NCBI GenBank assembly: GCA_963699805.1
Contig: CAVOVH010000002.1
Coordinates: 448,807 to 512,806 of the forward strand
DNA length: 64,000 nucleotides
Direction: 5' to 3'
Origin: JAGTVG01 sp963699805
GTDB taxonomy: Bacteria > Bacteroidota > Bacteroidia > Cytophagales > Cyclobacteriaceae
The notes below the pieces were generated by a model that did not search any database, was not told the DNA's origin, and saw only the letters and a program-made list of their open reading frames with translations. The translations under genes and the position numbers were made by a program. Positions 1 to 8,936 of the stretch are shown here, one piece after another; position 1 is the first letter of the stretch; each line of letters begins with the position of its first letter.

Positions 1-280
1 TCTTATACTTTAGCATTAGATTTTTTATTCGTCTCACTACGTGACCTTGATTTGATTTGGCTTCTAAATTCCTTCCAATTCGGCCCATTGGAATTTTACA
101 CCAAGTACGTTTATTATTAGAAATTTTTTCTAATTCACCTGCTTCATTTTCAAAGTACTGAAATGTCACTTCACATCCTGCTGGCAGAGAACGTGCTTCC
201 TTATATTTTTCGTGCGCATTATCTTGAACCCTTGTAGGCGCTAAGGTCTCCTTAGTGCCTTTAAAGTCAGCTAAAATCAT
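1..280 (-). CDS. Hypothetical protein, partial (runs off left edge)
   Basis: An uninterrupted reading frame of about 93 codons starts with ATG at 280 on the minus strand and leaves the window at position 1. I recognise no family. Its first ~15 codons (MILADFKGTKETLAP) are encoded by the left REP palindrome of the adjacent RAYT unit and its flank, so the present N-terminus may have been created when the mobile unit arrived, or the original start may lie further in. The rest is a polar sequence (for example KEARSLPAG, RTWCKIPMGRIGRN) that looks like real coding sequence. Only the open frame supports the call. Confidence 0.35.
   Translation of the reverse strand, partial: MILADFKGTKETLAPTRVQDNAHEKYKEARSLPAGCEVTFQYFENEAGELEKISNNKRTWCKIPMGRIGRNLEAKSNQGHVVRRIKNLMLKYK
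234..259 (-). repeat. REP palindrome, left of RAYT copy 1
   Basis: An imperfect palindrome with arms GGCGCTAAGG and CCTTAGTGCC around TCT, preceded by GTA. It is inverted relative to the copy at 923-948 and is the presumed recognition hairpin of the RAYT protein. Confidence 0.8.
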
Positions 281-355
281 AAAAAAATTTATTGATATTC
301 ATTGATTGTGAACTAACCTGTTTTTAACTTAAATCCTTATTAAAATAAACCAGCT

Positions 356-886
356 ATGTCAGAAAAATACAAAACTGTCGATGGAGGACTATATTTTGTT
401 ACATTTAGTGTGGTTGGATGGATTGACTTATTCGTGCGCAGAGAATATCAGGATTTTTTAGTTGAAAATATCCGGTTCTGCCAGGAAAATAAAGGATTGG
501 AATTATTTTGTTATTGCATTTTGCCCAGTCATGTCCATTGGATTGCTTCAAGGAAACAGGGCAAGCTAAGTGATCTTTTGAGGGATTTTAAATCTTTTAC
601 AGCCAAAGAATTGCTGAAACTGATCCGGAACAATCCGGTGGAAAGCAGGAAAGAATGGATGATCGAACCATTTAAACAGTATGGCATTCAAAGTCCTCAA
701 AAACAGGATTATCAGATCTGGAAGCACGACAATCATCCATTCTGGCTGGAATCTTCCTGGATGATTGATCAGAAAAGGGATTATATTCACAATAATCCGG
801 TCGAAGCAGGATTTGTCAATGAACCCCATGAGTGGAGGTTGAGCAGCGCGAACCTAAGCAGTCCGGTTCAGGTATTGGAAATGTAA
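356..886 (+). CDS. REP-associated tyrosine transposase (RAYT), copy 1
   Basis: 176-residue Y1 transposase of the IS200/IS605-like RAYT family, a single-strand nuclease thought to mobilise REP hairpins. The HUH metal-binding motif is visible as PSHVHW (His59, His61) and the presumed nucleophilic tyrosine is Tyr143 in DYIHNNPVEAG, the conserved C-terminal motif of the family. Length and motif order are normal and the gene looks intact. REP palindromes flank it on both sides. The protein is identical to the copy at 3943-4473. Confidence 0.9.
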   Translation: MSEKYKTVDGGLYFVTFSVVGWIDLFVRREYQDFLVENIRFCQENKGLELFCYCILPSHVHWIASRKQGKLSDLLRDFKSFTAKELLKLIRNNPVESRKEWMIEPFKQYGIQSPQKQDYQIWKHDNHPFWLESSWMIDQKRDYIHNNPVEAGFVNEPHEWRLSSANLSSPVQVLEM

Positions 887-922
887 TGTGGGTATGGTAT
901 TAAATCATATAGTATATTTTGA

Positions 923-948
923 GGCACTAAGGGGACCTTAGCGCCTAC
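923..948 (+). repeat. REP palindrome, right of RAYT copy 1
   Basis: Arms GGCACTAAGG and CCTTAGCGCC with a GGGA-type centre, then TAC. It is the inverted counterpart of the copy at 234-259 and lies 37 bases after the RAYT stop codon. Confidence 0.8.
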
Positions 949-1266
949 GGGGGATTTTCTGTCTTAGACAACAACTGAGTTATAATTGATATAATCTCTG
1001 ATAGCATTCTTTTGTGGTCCCGTGGTCTATTGCCGTCAGGGGTTCCTCTAGAAAGGAATGCATGGGCATCCCTACTAACTGTTGGTTGTTGCTTGAACGC
1101 TACCTCCTGTAATTAAAGTAGGGGTACTTTATATACACAATCAAGATAATTTAAGTGTTGAATAGTATGGATTGGTTCGAAAAATTCATTTAAATTAACG
1201 AAATAATGTAATATTTAATATAATAAATATCTACCATTATATTAAATGATTGAATAGATTGAAATC
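949..1266. other. Intergenic region before the multihaem cytochrome
   Basis: No convincing gene. The last ~130 bases before 1267 are very AT-rich and probably hold the promoter of the cytochrome gene, but I cannot assign clear -33/-7 elements. Confidence 0.5.
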
Positions 1267-3393
1267 ATGGAAGATAATATAAATAGATTGAATAAGGAAA
1301 AGGAATGGAAACATGTACTGTTGAGGTTCATCACCGGCTTATTACTTTTTGAAACAATTACGGGTCTATCAATTTATTTCCTGCCTTTTAGCATGACAAA
1401 CCAGGTAAATGTATTGTTACATACGCTGATCGGATTGTTGTTTATCATTCCATTTTTCTATTACCTGTTTAGACATTGGAATATCCACAGGACGGAGCCA
1501 ATGAGTCACTACAGTTTGACAGGCTTTATTCTAATGTTTCTTTCGATTGTTTTGGTTGTAACAGGCGCACTGCTGGCTTATGAAGCGATCTTTAAAACAA
1601 AGATCAGTAAGATCTGGGACCTGATTCATACGATTGGAACCTTTGCTTTTATCGCCACTATTTTTCCTCATGTTGTGCTCATTATGATCAGGGATTTCAA
1701 AGCCAGATGGACTGAATCCTTAGGACCTGTCATTCGTGCACAGATGAATTTTGCCTGGAAGAGCCTGGTTATTTGCGGGGCGCTTTTCGGATTGGTCGCC
1801 TTCTGGGTATTGCTTTATCAACCTGTCAAGTGGAAAAATGAATTCCCGGAAGGATACAGTAAACTTAATGGAGATGATCGTCCATTTGCTCCCAGCTTCG
1901 CAAAAACAGATACAGAAGGGGCTTTTGATCCGAGATCTCTGGGAGGATCTCAAAGCTGTGGAACTTCCGGATGTCATGAAGAAATTGTCAAAGAATGGGC
2001 AGTGAGTGCCCATCGTTATTCTGCCATGGATGTTGGATTTCAAAAGGTCCAACGCGTCATGGGAGAGCAGAATGGACCGAAATCGACAAGGTATTGCGGG
2101 GGTTGTCACGATCCTATCTCTCTTTTTTCAGGGTCAAATAATATTTATTCAGATATTGATGATCTCACAGATATCCAGGGGTATCAGGAAGGGATTTCCT
2201 GTATCGCTTGTCACGCCATCAAGGAAACGGATATCAAAGGAAATGCGAATTATGTGCTCACTCAACCAAACCGATATATGTATGAGTTGAAAGATGGAGA
2301 ATCGGCACAATTTATGAGAGATTTTCTTATCAGGTCCTATCCAGGCTACCACATGGAAAGTCTTCAGCACAAACTTTTAAAAAGCCCTGATTTTTGTGCT
2401 GCATGCCATAAGCAATTTATAGACGAAGGAATGAATAATGTCAGTTGGGTACAGATGCAAAATCAATATGACCAGTGGCGGAACAGTAAATGGAATCATC
2501 CTGGAGATGCCACCACTACGATTGAATGCCGGGAATGCCATATGCCCTTGGTGGGAAATTCAAGTGAACCTGGAAGTGGGGATGATCTGGATTATAACCG
2601 GACCGTTGACGATGGCAAGCATCGCAGCCATCGGTTTTTAGGAACAAATCAATTTATGCCATTGGCTATGGATTTGCCGGGAGCTAAAGAACAAGTTGAA
2701 TTGACCGAAAAATGGCTTCAGGGGAAAATAGAAATTCCGGAGATCAAGGATAAATGGACCGAAGGGCCGGCAGTACCCATCGAAATTATTGCGCCGGATA
2801 AAGTAATTCCTGGAGAAGAAGTAAAAATAACGACTGTTTTAACCAACAATAAGCCGGGACACAACTTTCTTACAGGACCTATCGACATCATTCAGGCCTG
2901 GGTGGAAATTATTATTACGGATCAGGATGGAAATGAGGTTTATATGTCGGGAATAGTTGATGACAAGCAATATATACAACCTGGTTCTTTTAAATTTAAA
3001 GTTGACCCGGTTGACCAGTATGGCAATTTGATAGATAATCAGCATTTATGGGAAATGGTAGGTGTCAGATTTAAACCGTCGTATATGATGAGATCTAGCC
3101 GGTCCATGACTCCGGGGTTTTCAAATCTCACGGAATTTTCATTTTCATGCCCTTCTGAAACAACCAACAAAAAAATGGAACCGGTTGAGAAAAAGGATTT
3201 TCAGTTTAAAACGCCAGTACAACCAATCACCGAGTTAAATGTTACGGCTAAATTGAAGTACAGGAAAATTGATCAGTTTCTAATCAAATTCCTTTTTGGC
3301 GATGATTCCGGTATCACGGCGCCCATTACCCTTGTATCAGAGGATCAAAAAACCATTAAAGTTGAAGTCCAGGATGCATCAAAAATCAATTAA
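1267..3393 (+). CDS. Membrane-anchored multihaem cytochrome (cytochrome b561-like plus cytochrome c554-like)
   Basis: 708 residues. The N-terminal ~190 residues contain about five hydrophobic segments (near 17-40, 48-68, 80-106, 114-136, 162-184) with histidines (His52, His118, His132 among others) that could bind haem b. The periplasmic part has five c-type haem motifs: an unusual CX4CH at Cys231-His237 (CGTSGCH) and CXXCH at Cys277, Cys312, Cys377 and Cys421. The last ~230 residues look beta-rich and lack haem motifs. By analogy with cytochrome c554 and NapC-like quinol dehydrogenases it should move electrons between the quinone pool and a periplasmic partner; the partner is not encoded next to it. 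It stands alone between the two REP-RAYT units. Substrate and direction of electron flow are unknown. Confidence 0.75.
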   Translation: MEDNINRLNKEKEWKHVLLRFITGLLLFETITGLSIYFLPFSMTNQVNVLLHTLIGLLFIIPFFYYLFRHWNIHRTEPMSHYSLTGFILMFLSIVLVVTGALLAYEAIFKTKISKIWDLIHTIGTFAFIATIFPHVVLIMIRDFKARWTESLGPVIRAQMNFAWKSLVICGALFGLVAFWVLLYQPVKWKNEFPEGYSKLNGDDRPFAPSFAKTDTEGAFDPRSLGGSQSCGTSGCHEEIVKEWAVSAHRYSAMDVGFQKVQRVMGEQNGPKSTRYCGGCHDPISLFSGSNNIYSDIDDLTDIQGYQEGISCIACHAIKETDIKGNANYVLTQPNRYMYELKDGESAQFMRDFLIRSYPGYHMESLQHKLLKSPDFCAACHKQFIDEGMNNVSWVQMQNQYDQWRNSKWNHPGDATTTIECRECHMPLVGNSSEPGSGDDLDYNRTVDDGKHRSHRFLGTNQFMPLAMDLPGAKEQVELTEKWLQGKIEIPEIKDKWTEGPAVPIEIIAPDKVIPGEEVKITTVLTNNKPGHNFLTGPIDIIQAWVEIIITDQDGNEVYMSGIVDDKQYIQPGSFKFKVDPVDQYGNLIDNQHLWEMVGVRFKPSYMMRSSRSMTPGFSNLTEFSFSCPSETTNKKMEPVEKKDFQFKTPVQPITELNVTAKLKYRKIDQFLIKFLFGDDSGITAPITLVSEDQKTIKVEVQDASKIN

Positions 3394-3810
3394 ACCGGAA
3401 TTATGCATTGGAAAACTCGTCACTTCTAAATGTTTGAATGATAAGTGATTGATAATTTATTTTTTTTTTCGACTCGTGATATTCGGCAGAAATCTTTAAA
3501 AACTCCCTATGGCGCAATGCTTGGGGATGGATTGATGGAGTGAAAGATTTGTAGTGCTCGTACACCGGTTAAAATTAATTTTTTATAAACAAATATCGAG
3601 ATTCCAGCTGAAGGACAGTTTGGGTGATGGAAAAAAATAACAAACGGATCATTTTACAATAATTATACTTTTGAGTATTTCAAAAGGTATAATTTTTTTC
3701 GTTTTCGCATTGTTTTTTGCTTCATAATTGTCCGTTTTTTAAGTAGCTGTTTATCTCTGCCAAAGTATACATCGGCAGGTGTTACATTCTGAAGAGATTC
3801 AAAATTACCC
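3394..3810. other. Intergenic region after the cytochrome gene
   Basis: No gene seen. It contains an AT-rich terminator-like hairpin near 3661-3699 and runs into the left REP of the second RAYT unit. Confidence 0.5.
3661..3699 (+). terminator. Putative Rho-independent terminator
   Basis: Arms AATTATACTTTTGA and TCAAAAGGTATAATT around a 5-base loop, followed by a run of seven Ts. It lies ~270 bases after the cytochrome stop, so it may end that transcript. Confidence 0.5.
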
Positions 3811-3814
3811 CCTT

Positions 3815-3840
3815 GTAGGCGCTAAGGTCCCCTTAGTGCC
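3815..3840 (-). repeat. REP palindrome, left of RAYT copy 2
   Basis: Same palindrome as 234-259, with one base difference in the central loop (CCC against TCT-type centre). Confidence 0.8.
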
Positions 3841-3942
3841 TTTGAAAAGTCAGCTAAACAAGCGATTGATAAAATTTAAGGACAACCATTGATTATGAAC
3901 TAACCTGTTTTTAACTTAAATCCTTATTAAAATAAACCAGCT

Positions 3943-4473
3943 ATGTCAGAAAAATACAAAACTGTCGATGGAGGACTATATTTTGTTACATTTAGTGTGG
4001 TTGGATGGATTGACTTATTCGTGCGCAGAGAATATCAGGATTTTTTAGTTGAAAATATCCGGTTCTGCCAGGAAAATAAAGGATTGGAATTATTTTGTTA
4101 TTGCATTTTGCCCAGTCATGTCCATTGGATTGCTTCAAGGAAACAGGGCAAGCTAAGTGATCTTTTGAGGGATTTTAAATCTTTTACAGCCAAAGAATTG
4201 CTGAAACTGATCCGGAACAATCCGGTGGAAAGCAGGAAAGAATGGATGATCGAACCATTTAAACAGTATGGCATTCAAAGTCCTCAAAAACAGGATTATC
4301 AGATCTGGAAGCACGACAATCATCCATTCTGGTTGGAATCTTCCTGGATGATTGATCAGAAAAGGGATTATATTCACAATAATCCGGTCGAAGCAGGATT
4401 TGTCAATGAACCCCATGAGTGGAGGTTGAGCAGCGCGAACCTAAGCAGTCCGGTTCAGGTATTGGAAATGTAA
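3943..4473 (+). CDS. REP-associated tyrosine transposase (RAYT), copy 2
   Basis: Encodes the same 176-residue protein as 356-886, with HUH histidines 59 and 61 and the tyrosine at 143. The only nucleotide difference I found in the gene is a silent C/T change in a Leu codon at 4333. Near-identity of both flanks as well as the gene supports recent transposition or duplication of the whole unit. Both genes are intact, so either protein could have acted on all five REP sequences in this region. Confidence 0.9.
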   Translation: MSEKYKTVDGGLYFVTFSVVGWIDLFVRREYQDFLVENIRFCQENKGLELFCYCILPSHVHWIASRKQGKLSDLLRDFKSFTAKELLKLIRNNPVESRKEWMIEPFKQYGIQSPQKQDYQIWKHDNHPFWLESSWMIDQKRDYIHNNPVEAGFVNEPHEWRLSSANLSSPVQVLEM

Positions 4474-4509
4474 TGTGGGTATGGTATTAAATCATATAGT
4501 ATATTTTGA

Positions 4510-4565
4510 GGCACTAAGGGGACCTTAGCGCCTACGGGGGGCACTAAGGGGACCTTAGCGCCTAC
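4510..4565 (+). repeat. Tandem pair of REP palindromes
   Basis: Two adjacent copies of the 26-base REP with a 30-base period, separated by GGGG. Unit 1 has a single copy at the same place, so one copy was gained after or during duplication of the unit. Confidence 0.85.
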
Positions 4566-4570
4566 GGGGG

Positions 4571-4855
4571 GATTGTTGATATTAATTCCTGAACACATTA
4601 AAGCCCGATGAATTGTCCGTTCAACATCTTTACTGGTCCATGCTGCTACAAAGCTCCCAGAAGACAATATAACGGCTGTAATCATCCAATACCGTTGATA
4701 GATAATACCAGCCCCATCCAATGATTTTTAAGTAGGTAAAATCAGTTTGCCACATCTGGTTCACCCTGGTGGTTTTGTCTTTGAATTCATCACCTGCTCT
4801 CATTAAAAGATGAGCTGGCGAGGAAATCAATCCTCGTTGTGTAATACTTGGTCAG
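4571..4855 (-). pseudogene. IS3-family transposase (OrfB/integrase core) fragment
   Basis: On the minus strand the sequence reads as the middle of an IS3-type OrfB: ITQRGLISSPAHLLMRAG, then the DDE core start NQMWQTDFTYLKI and VLDDYSRYI, whose aspartates are the first two of the catalytic triad. A frameshift near 4640 separates ELCSSM from TSKDVERTIHRAL. The right REP pair of RAYT unit 2 cuts the 3' end, and the 5' end stops at about 4855 where a truncated regulator gene begins. It is clearly non-functional. Confidence 0.75.
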
Positions 4856-5110
4856 AAACATTTGAGCTATGAGGCATTGCTGACCCTTAAAAGCAACGAG
4901 GAGGAGCAGGATGCCTTGCCCTTTCTTACCCGCATGAAAAAAGAGCTAATAGAAATGATCTCGAAAGGAATGACCAATCCGGAAATTGCTGATAAACTGT
5001 TTGTAAATGTGACAACCGTTGATATGCACCGAAAAAATCTGCTGACGAAATTCAAGGTGAAAAATACTGCCTCCCTAATCAAGATGGCTACCCGTTACTG
5101 GCTGGTCTGA
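4838..5110 (+). pseudogene. Truncated NarL/LuxR-type response regulator (HTH domain only)
   Basis: The frame encodes a C-terminal GerE/LuxR helix-turn-helix: ELIEMISKGMTNPEIADKL followed by VTTVDMHRKNLLTKFKVKN. Only a short linker precedes it and the receiver domain is absent; the frame runs directly into the IS3 remnant at about 4840-4860. A TTG at 4862 could initiate an 82-residue protein. The simplest reading is a response regulator gene broken by the insertion element, leaving its DNA-binding domain. Expression of the remnant is doubtful. Confidence 0.65.
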
Positions 5111-5333
5111 TCGCAGACATGCGCGTGAAAATAATTTCCTTTAGTGGGAGGGTTCTGATGAAGTGAAGAAAATATGTTATTGAATGAATGGAAAAATGAG
5201 AAACAGCCTGATTGCGGAACTGAATTTCGGCTTTATGTAGTAATGGAATGGAATGATCGATTGGAACATTGTTATGCTGGTATCGTTAAAATGTTTCTTT
5301 TGTAAAATCCGGTAGAAAACATTTTTAACCTTA

Positions 5334-6173
5334 TTATTTTTCAAATCCTCCCAACCAGAGAAATCCGTCAATGATCAACCGGTTCTGGATCTCATTATTG
5401 AAGGTGAAGGACAATTCCTTATTGGTATTATTTTCATAATCGATCCGGTTGTGGCCCATATTAATATACATCATCTGGTATTTCTTGTTTGTCCACACGA
5501 CCGGGTAATAACCGTCCAGCCATATTTCATGCAATTTTGGCCCGGTTCCCAGGGGAAAGCTGGTGGAATCGATCGAGATCAGGATCTTAATATCCGGATT
5601 CGTACGAAGGTCGTTTTCCCAACGGTACCATTCATTGGGGGAAGATGTAAACAATTCAGGCAGTTTCCGGGTAGCCGGATGATTTGGATCCTCCACACGC
5701 AATACGGCCGAAGTGGGCTGCCAGGTATTGCTGACATAAGACCCTGCCCCTAAAAATTCCTTGTGATACCAGTCCCAGTCCTGGTTAAAAGCAGATGGTG
5801 TTAAAGCAAACCCTGAAAAATGAAATCCCATCCAGGCACCTCCATTCTCCATATATTGCTGAAAAGCTTCTCTTTGTGATGGATCTTCAGGGCGTGAATC
5901 CAGAAAAATGACTACCTGATATTGTGAGAGGAATTCTGTATTTAAATTATTCCAGTTATCCGTGGAATCATAAGTAAAATTGAATTGTATGGCCATTTCC
6001 GGGAACCAGCGGTTGGCTTCATGTACGAAACTGATATGCGCCTGGTCACTTTTACCGGTATAAAAAGCAATTATTTTAAATTTTTCAGAGCGATCTTGCC
6101 CCTGAAGCCCTGAAAAACATAAGATCATTACAGCGAGGAATATATTCCGTATAATCCGATTTTGACTGATCAT
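5334..6173 (-). CDS. Exported ThuA-like domain protein
   Basis: 279 residues with an N-terminal signal peptide (hydrophobic IFLAVMILCFSGLQG, then charged mature sequence). The mature part matches the ThuA family (PF06283), a glutamine-amidotransferase-like fold: FKIIAFYTGKSDQAHISF at the start, then VVIFLDSRPEDPSQREAF, GGAWMGFHFSGFA and the near-terminal PVVWTNKKYQMMYINMGHN. ThuA proteins are linked to sugar or glycan metabolism, but their reaction is not settled. It is monocistronic and diverges from the permease gene at 6453. Confidence 0.85.
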   Translation of the reverse strand: MISQNRIIRNIFLAVMILCFSGLQGQDRSEKFKIIAFYTGKSDQAHISFVHEANRWFPEMAIQFNFTYDSTDNWNNLNTEFLSQYQVVIFLDSRPEDPSQREAFQQYMENGGAWMGFHFSGFALTPSAFNQDWDWYHKEFLGAGSYVSNTWQPTSAVLRVEDPNHPATRKLPELFTSSPNEWYRWENDLRTNPDIKILISIDSTSFPLGTGPKLHEIWLDGYYPVVWTNKKYQMMYINMGHNRIDYENNTNKELSFTFNNEIQNRLIIDGFLWLGGFEK

Positions 6174-6452
6174 GGTGAAAGATATTCTTTATTTAGGATT
6201 CTTCCGGATTCGCCACAGTATCTAAGATAAAACGGAATTGCATCAAAAGAACTTATTTTGCTCACGATATCATACTCATACCTGATAAATAAAATTTAAT
6301 TGCTGCAGAGTGGATCATTTTTGTTCGATTATGGAGATGAAGCGTTCAATTTCGAACATTTACGAAAATTCTAATGCCGATAAAGAATCAAATAAAGGGG
6401 ATTTCGCAATGGCATGCTATTTGGCTTATTGAGTTAAAATAATATTTTTAAA

Positions 6453-8858
6453 ATGATCAGAAATTTTTTAATCGTAGCAATCCGGAATTTTTTCCGCAAT
6501 AAAATATTTTCTGTTGTCAATGTGGGTGGATTGGCCCTGGGTTTCGCGGTTAGTATTTATATCGTACTTTTTGTGACGGATGAACTGAGTTACGACCGGT
6601 TTCATGGTCATGCCAACCGAATTTACCGGATCAATGCTAAGGGTATCTTTGGTAATACAAAGATCAACCAGACCTATACATGTGCCCCACTGCCAGGTGT
6701 TCTGGTTAGTGATTATCCGGAGGTTGAAAAAGCGGTCAGGATATGGGGCCTGAACAATGTCGAGGTACGGTACGAAAATGCTGTGTATAATGAAGACAAA
6801 TTAGTTGCGGCAGATTCTAATTTTTTGGAGATATTTTCTTTACAGATAGTTGCAGGAGATCCCAAAACAGCCCTCAATGGTAACAACAAAATATTATTGT
6901 CTGAAAGTATGGCCAGGAAGTATTTTGGCACGGAAGATCCACTTGGGAAGGTATTACGGATGAATAACGAGTTAGATCTCGAGGTGACCGGGATATATAA
7001 GGATATTCCTCCACAATCCCATTTTCACTTCAATTTTATTGGTTCCCTAAGTACGTTTAACCCTGATCAAAACCAGAATTGGATGAGCAATAATTATATC
7101 ACCTACCTTCTGCTACGGGAAGATGCAGATCCGGCTGCCCTGGAATCCAAATTTCCCGAATTGATCCATTTGCATATCTGGCCTGAAGAGGGTGTCTGGG
7201 AAAAAATGAAAGAGGCAGGCAATAACTGGGAATATTTCCTCCAACCCCTGACTGAAATCCATCTGACATCTGATCTGAATGGTGAGTTTGAACCAAACGG
7301 ACGTAAGGAATATATTTATATATTTTTGTTCTCTGCTATATTTATCCTGGTCATTGCCGCAATTAATTTCACCAATCTAACCACCGCCAAATCCGAAAAG
7401 AGAGCCAGGGAAGTGGGTGTCAGAAAAGTTCTGGGATCTGACCGCCGCACCTTGATACTACAGTTCTTATGGGAATCAATCCTTACGTCAGTTATTTCAA
7501 TGGCGATGGCCTATGTAATTGCCATTTTACTGTTGGAAGCTTTTAATGAGTTGTCCGGGAAAGCGTTTTTTCTTTCAGATCTGGTCACACCCCAGTTTTT
7601 GATTGGTTGTTCGGTCATCGCCATCATGGTCGGAATAATGGCCGGGCTTTATCCGAGCTTTTATCTTTCCTCCTTCCGACCGGCACTTGTGATGAAGACA
7701 GGACGCGGATCAGCACGTGGAAACCAGCGTTTCAGGGGCATCCTCGTGATATTTCAATTTTTCATTAGTATTACGCTGATTATAGGCACCCTGGTCATAT
7801 ACAGCCAATTGAAATTTTTTCAGCATGCTAACCTGGGTTTTGAAAAAGAAAAAGTTCTTGTCATCCATGGGACAGACAAACTGGAGGGGCAATTTAATGT
7901 TTTGAGAGATAATTTGCTGGAATATAACCAGATAAGTCATGTATGCGGAACGGGATGGATTCCGGGAGGGACTTTTTACAATTGGGGTGTCAGTCCGGAA
8001 GGTTGGGAAGAAAACAGTTTTACTACCCTGAATATGATCATGTGTGATACTGCCTTCTTAAATACGATGGAAATGAATATGGACCAGGGCAGGTTTTTTT
8101 CACCAGATTTCTTGTCTGATTCGACTGCCATTATCATAAATGAGGAAGCTGCCAAAATCCTTGGATGGAGTAATCCCATTGGAAGAAAGATCAAGATATG
8201 GGGCCAATATGATTTTGAAGTGATCGGTGTGATCAAGGATTTTCATTATGAATCAATGCACCAGGCTGTAAGGCCCATGGGCATGATTACTTTTTCGTTC
8301 TCTCGCTTCAGTAATAATTATCCCCGGATGGCTGCGATCAAAATAGGAGGTGCAAACCCGCAGGAAACAATTCGATATATAGAGGAACAGTGGAACAGTT
8401 TGGCACATGGGATCCCTTTCAGGTATTCCTTCATGGAGAGTGATTACCAGGCACTTTACGACAACGAAACGAAAACGGGAAATGTTTTCCTTTTGTACTC
8501 TATTTTATCTATCCTGATCGCCTCAATGGGACTTTTTGCTTTGTCTTCCTATATCATTGAACAGCGGACTAAAGAAATCGGCATCAGAAAAGTGAACGGA
8601 GCCAGTGCTGGGAACATTGTGGTGTTGTTGACGGGTGAGTTTACCCGCTGGGTATTGATTGCAATTGTTTTTGCAATGCCTGCGGGATTCTGGCTGATGA
8701 CCAAATGGCTTGAAAATTTTGCCTACAGGACGGATCTGAACATTTGGATCTTTGCCGGAGCCGCATTCATCGGCCTGATGATCGCCGGATTGACAATCAG
8801 CCTCCAAACCATCCGGGCTTCACGGCAGAATCCTGCTTCTTCGTTAAGGTATGAGTAA
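6453..8858 (+). CDS. MacB/FtsX-type ABC transporter permease
   Basis: 801 residues with the Bacteroidota arrangement of two MacB periplasmic core plus FtsX halves. The protein starts MIRNFLIVAIRNFFRNKIF, followed by an N-terminal membrane segment (~18-42), a large extracytoplasmic domain, a membrane block near 285-450 (including ILVIFQFFISITLIIGTLVI), a second extracytoplasmic domain and a final block near 675-790 containing the FtsX signature-like KEIGIRKVNGASAGNIV. Such permeases pair with a LolD/MacB ATPase for lipoprotein or peptide export or for mechanotransmission. No cognate ATPase lies next to it. Substrate unknown. Confidence 0.88.
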   Translation: MIRNFLIVAIRNFFRNKIFSVVNVGGLALGFAVSIYIVLFVTDELSYDRFHGHANRIYRINAKGIFGNTKINQTYTCAPLPGVLVSDYPEVEKAVRIWGLNNVEVRYENAVYNEDKLVAADSNFLEIFSLQIVAGDPKTALNGNNKILLSESMARKYFGTEDPLGKVLRMNNELDLEVTGIYKDIPPQSHFHFNFIGSLSTFNPDQNQNWMSNNYITYLLLREDADPAALESKFPELIHLHIWPEEGVWEKMKEAGNNWEYFLQPLTEIHLTSDLNGEFEPNGRKEYIYIFLFSAIFILVIAAINFTNLTTAKSEKRAREVGVRKVLGSDRRTLILQFLWESILTSVISMAMAYVIAILLLEAFNELSGKAFFLSDLVTPQFLIGCSVIAIMVGIMAGLYPSFYLSSFRPALVMKTGRGSARGNQRFRGILVIFQFFISITLIIGTLVIYSQLKFFQHANLGFEKEKVLVIHGTDKLEGQFNVLRDNLLEYNQISHVCGTGWIPGGTFYNWGVSPEGWEENSFTTLNMIMCDTAFLNTMEMNMDQGRFFSPDFLSDSTAIIINEEAAKILGWSNPIGRKIKIWGQYDFEVIGVIKDFHYESMHQAVRPMGMITFSFSRFSNNYPRMAAIKIGGANPQETIRYIEEQWNSLAHGIPFRYSFMESDYQALYDNETKTGNVFLLYSILSILIASMGLFALSSYIIEQRTKEIGIRKVNGASAGNIVVLLTGEFTRWVLIAIVFAMPAGFWLMTKWLENFAYRTDLNIWIFAGAAFIGLMIAGLTISLQTIRASRQNPASSLRYE

Positions 8859-8936
8859 TTGATATAATCTTACTCACCATGATGGTCAGTGCCAACGGAA
8901 TCTGATGAATAGGAGAGGGTTCCTGTAAGACACCTT

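Larger units (their letters stand above)
231..950 (+). mobile_element. REP-RAYT unit, copy 1
   Basis: A tyrosine-transposase gene bracketed by two inverted copies of one imperfect palindrome (234-259 and 923-948), a typical REP-RAYT layout. A second copy lies at about 3811-4570. The coding part of the two copies differs at one synonymous base (746 c versus 4333 t), so duplication was recent. The sequence between left REP and start codon differs slightly in length and content between copies. Confidence 0.8.
3811..4570 (+). mobile_element. REP-RAYT unit, copy 2, with duplicated right REP
   Basis: Second copy of the unit at 231-950, same orientation, offset 3587 bases in the coding part. The left REP is at 3815-3840. 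On the right the REP is present twice in tandem with a 30-base period (4510-4535 and 4540-4565). The right edge abuts an IS3-family transposase remnant, so the unit appears to have landed in or next to that element. Confidence 0.8.

Noticed and set aside
4455..4721. Minus-strand frame of 88 codons with an internal duplicated peptide
   Set aside because: The duplicated peptide is the translated tandem REP; the rest is the out-of-frame IS3 remnant.
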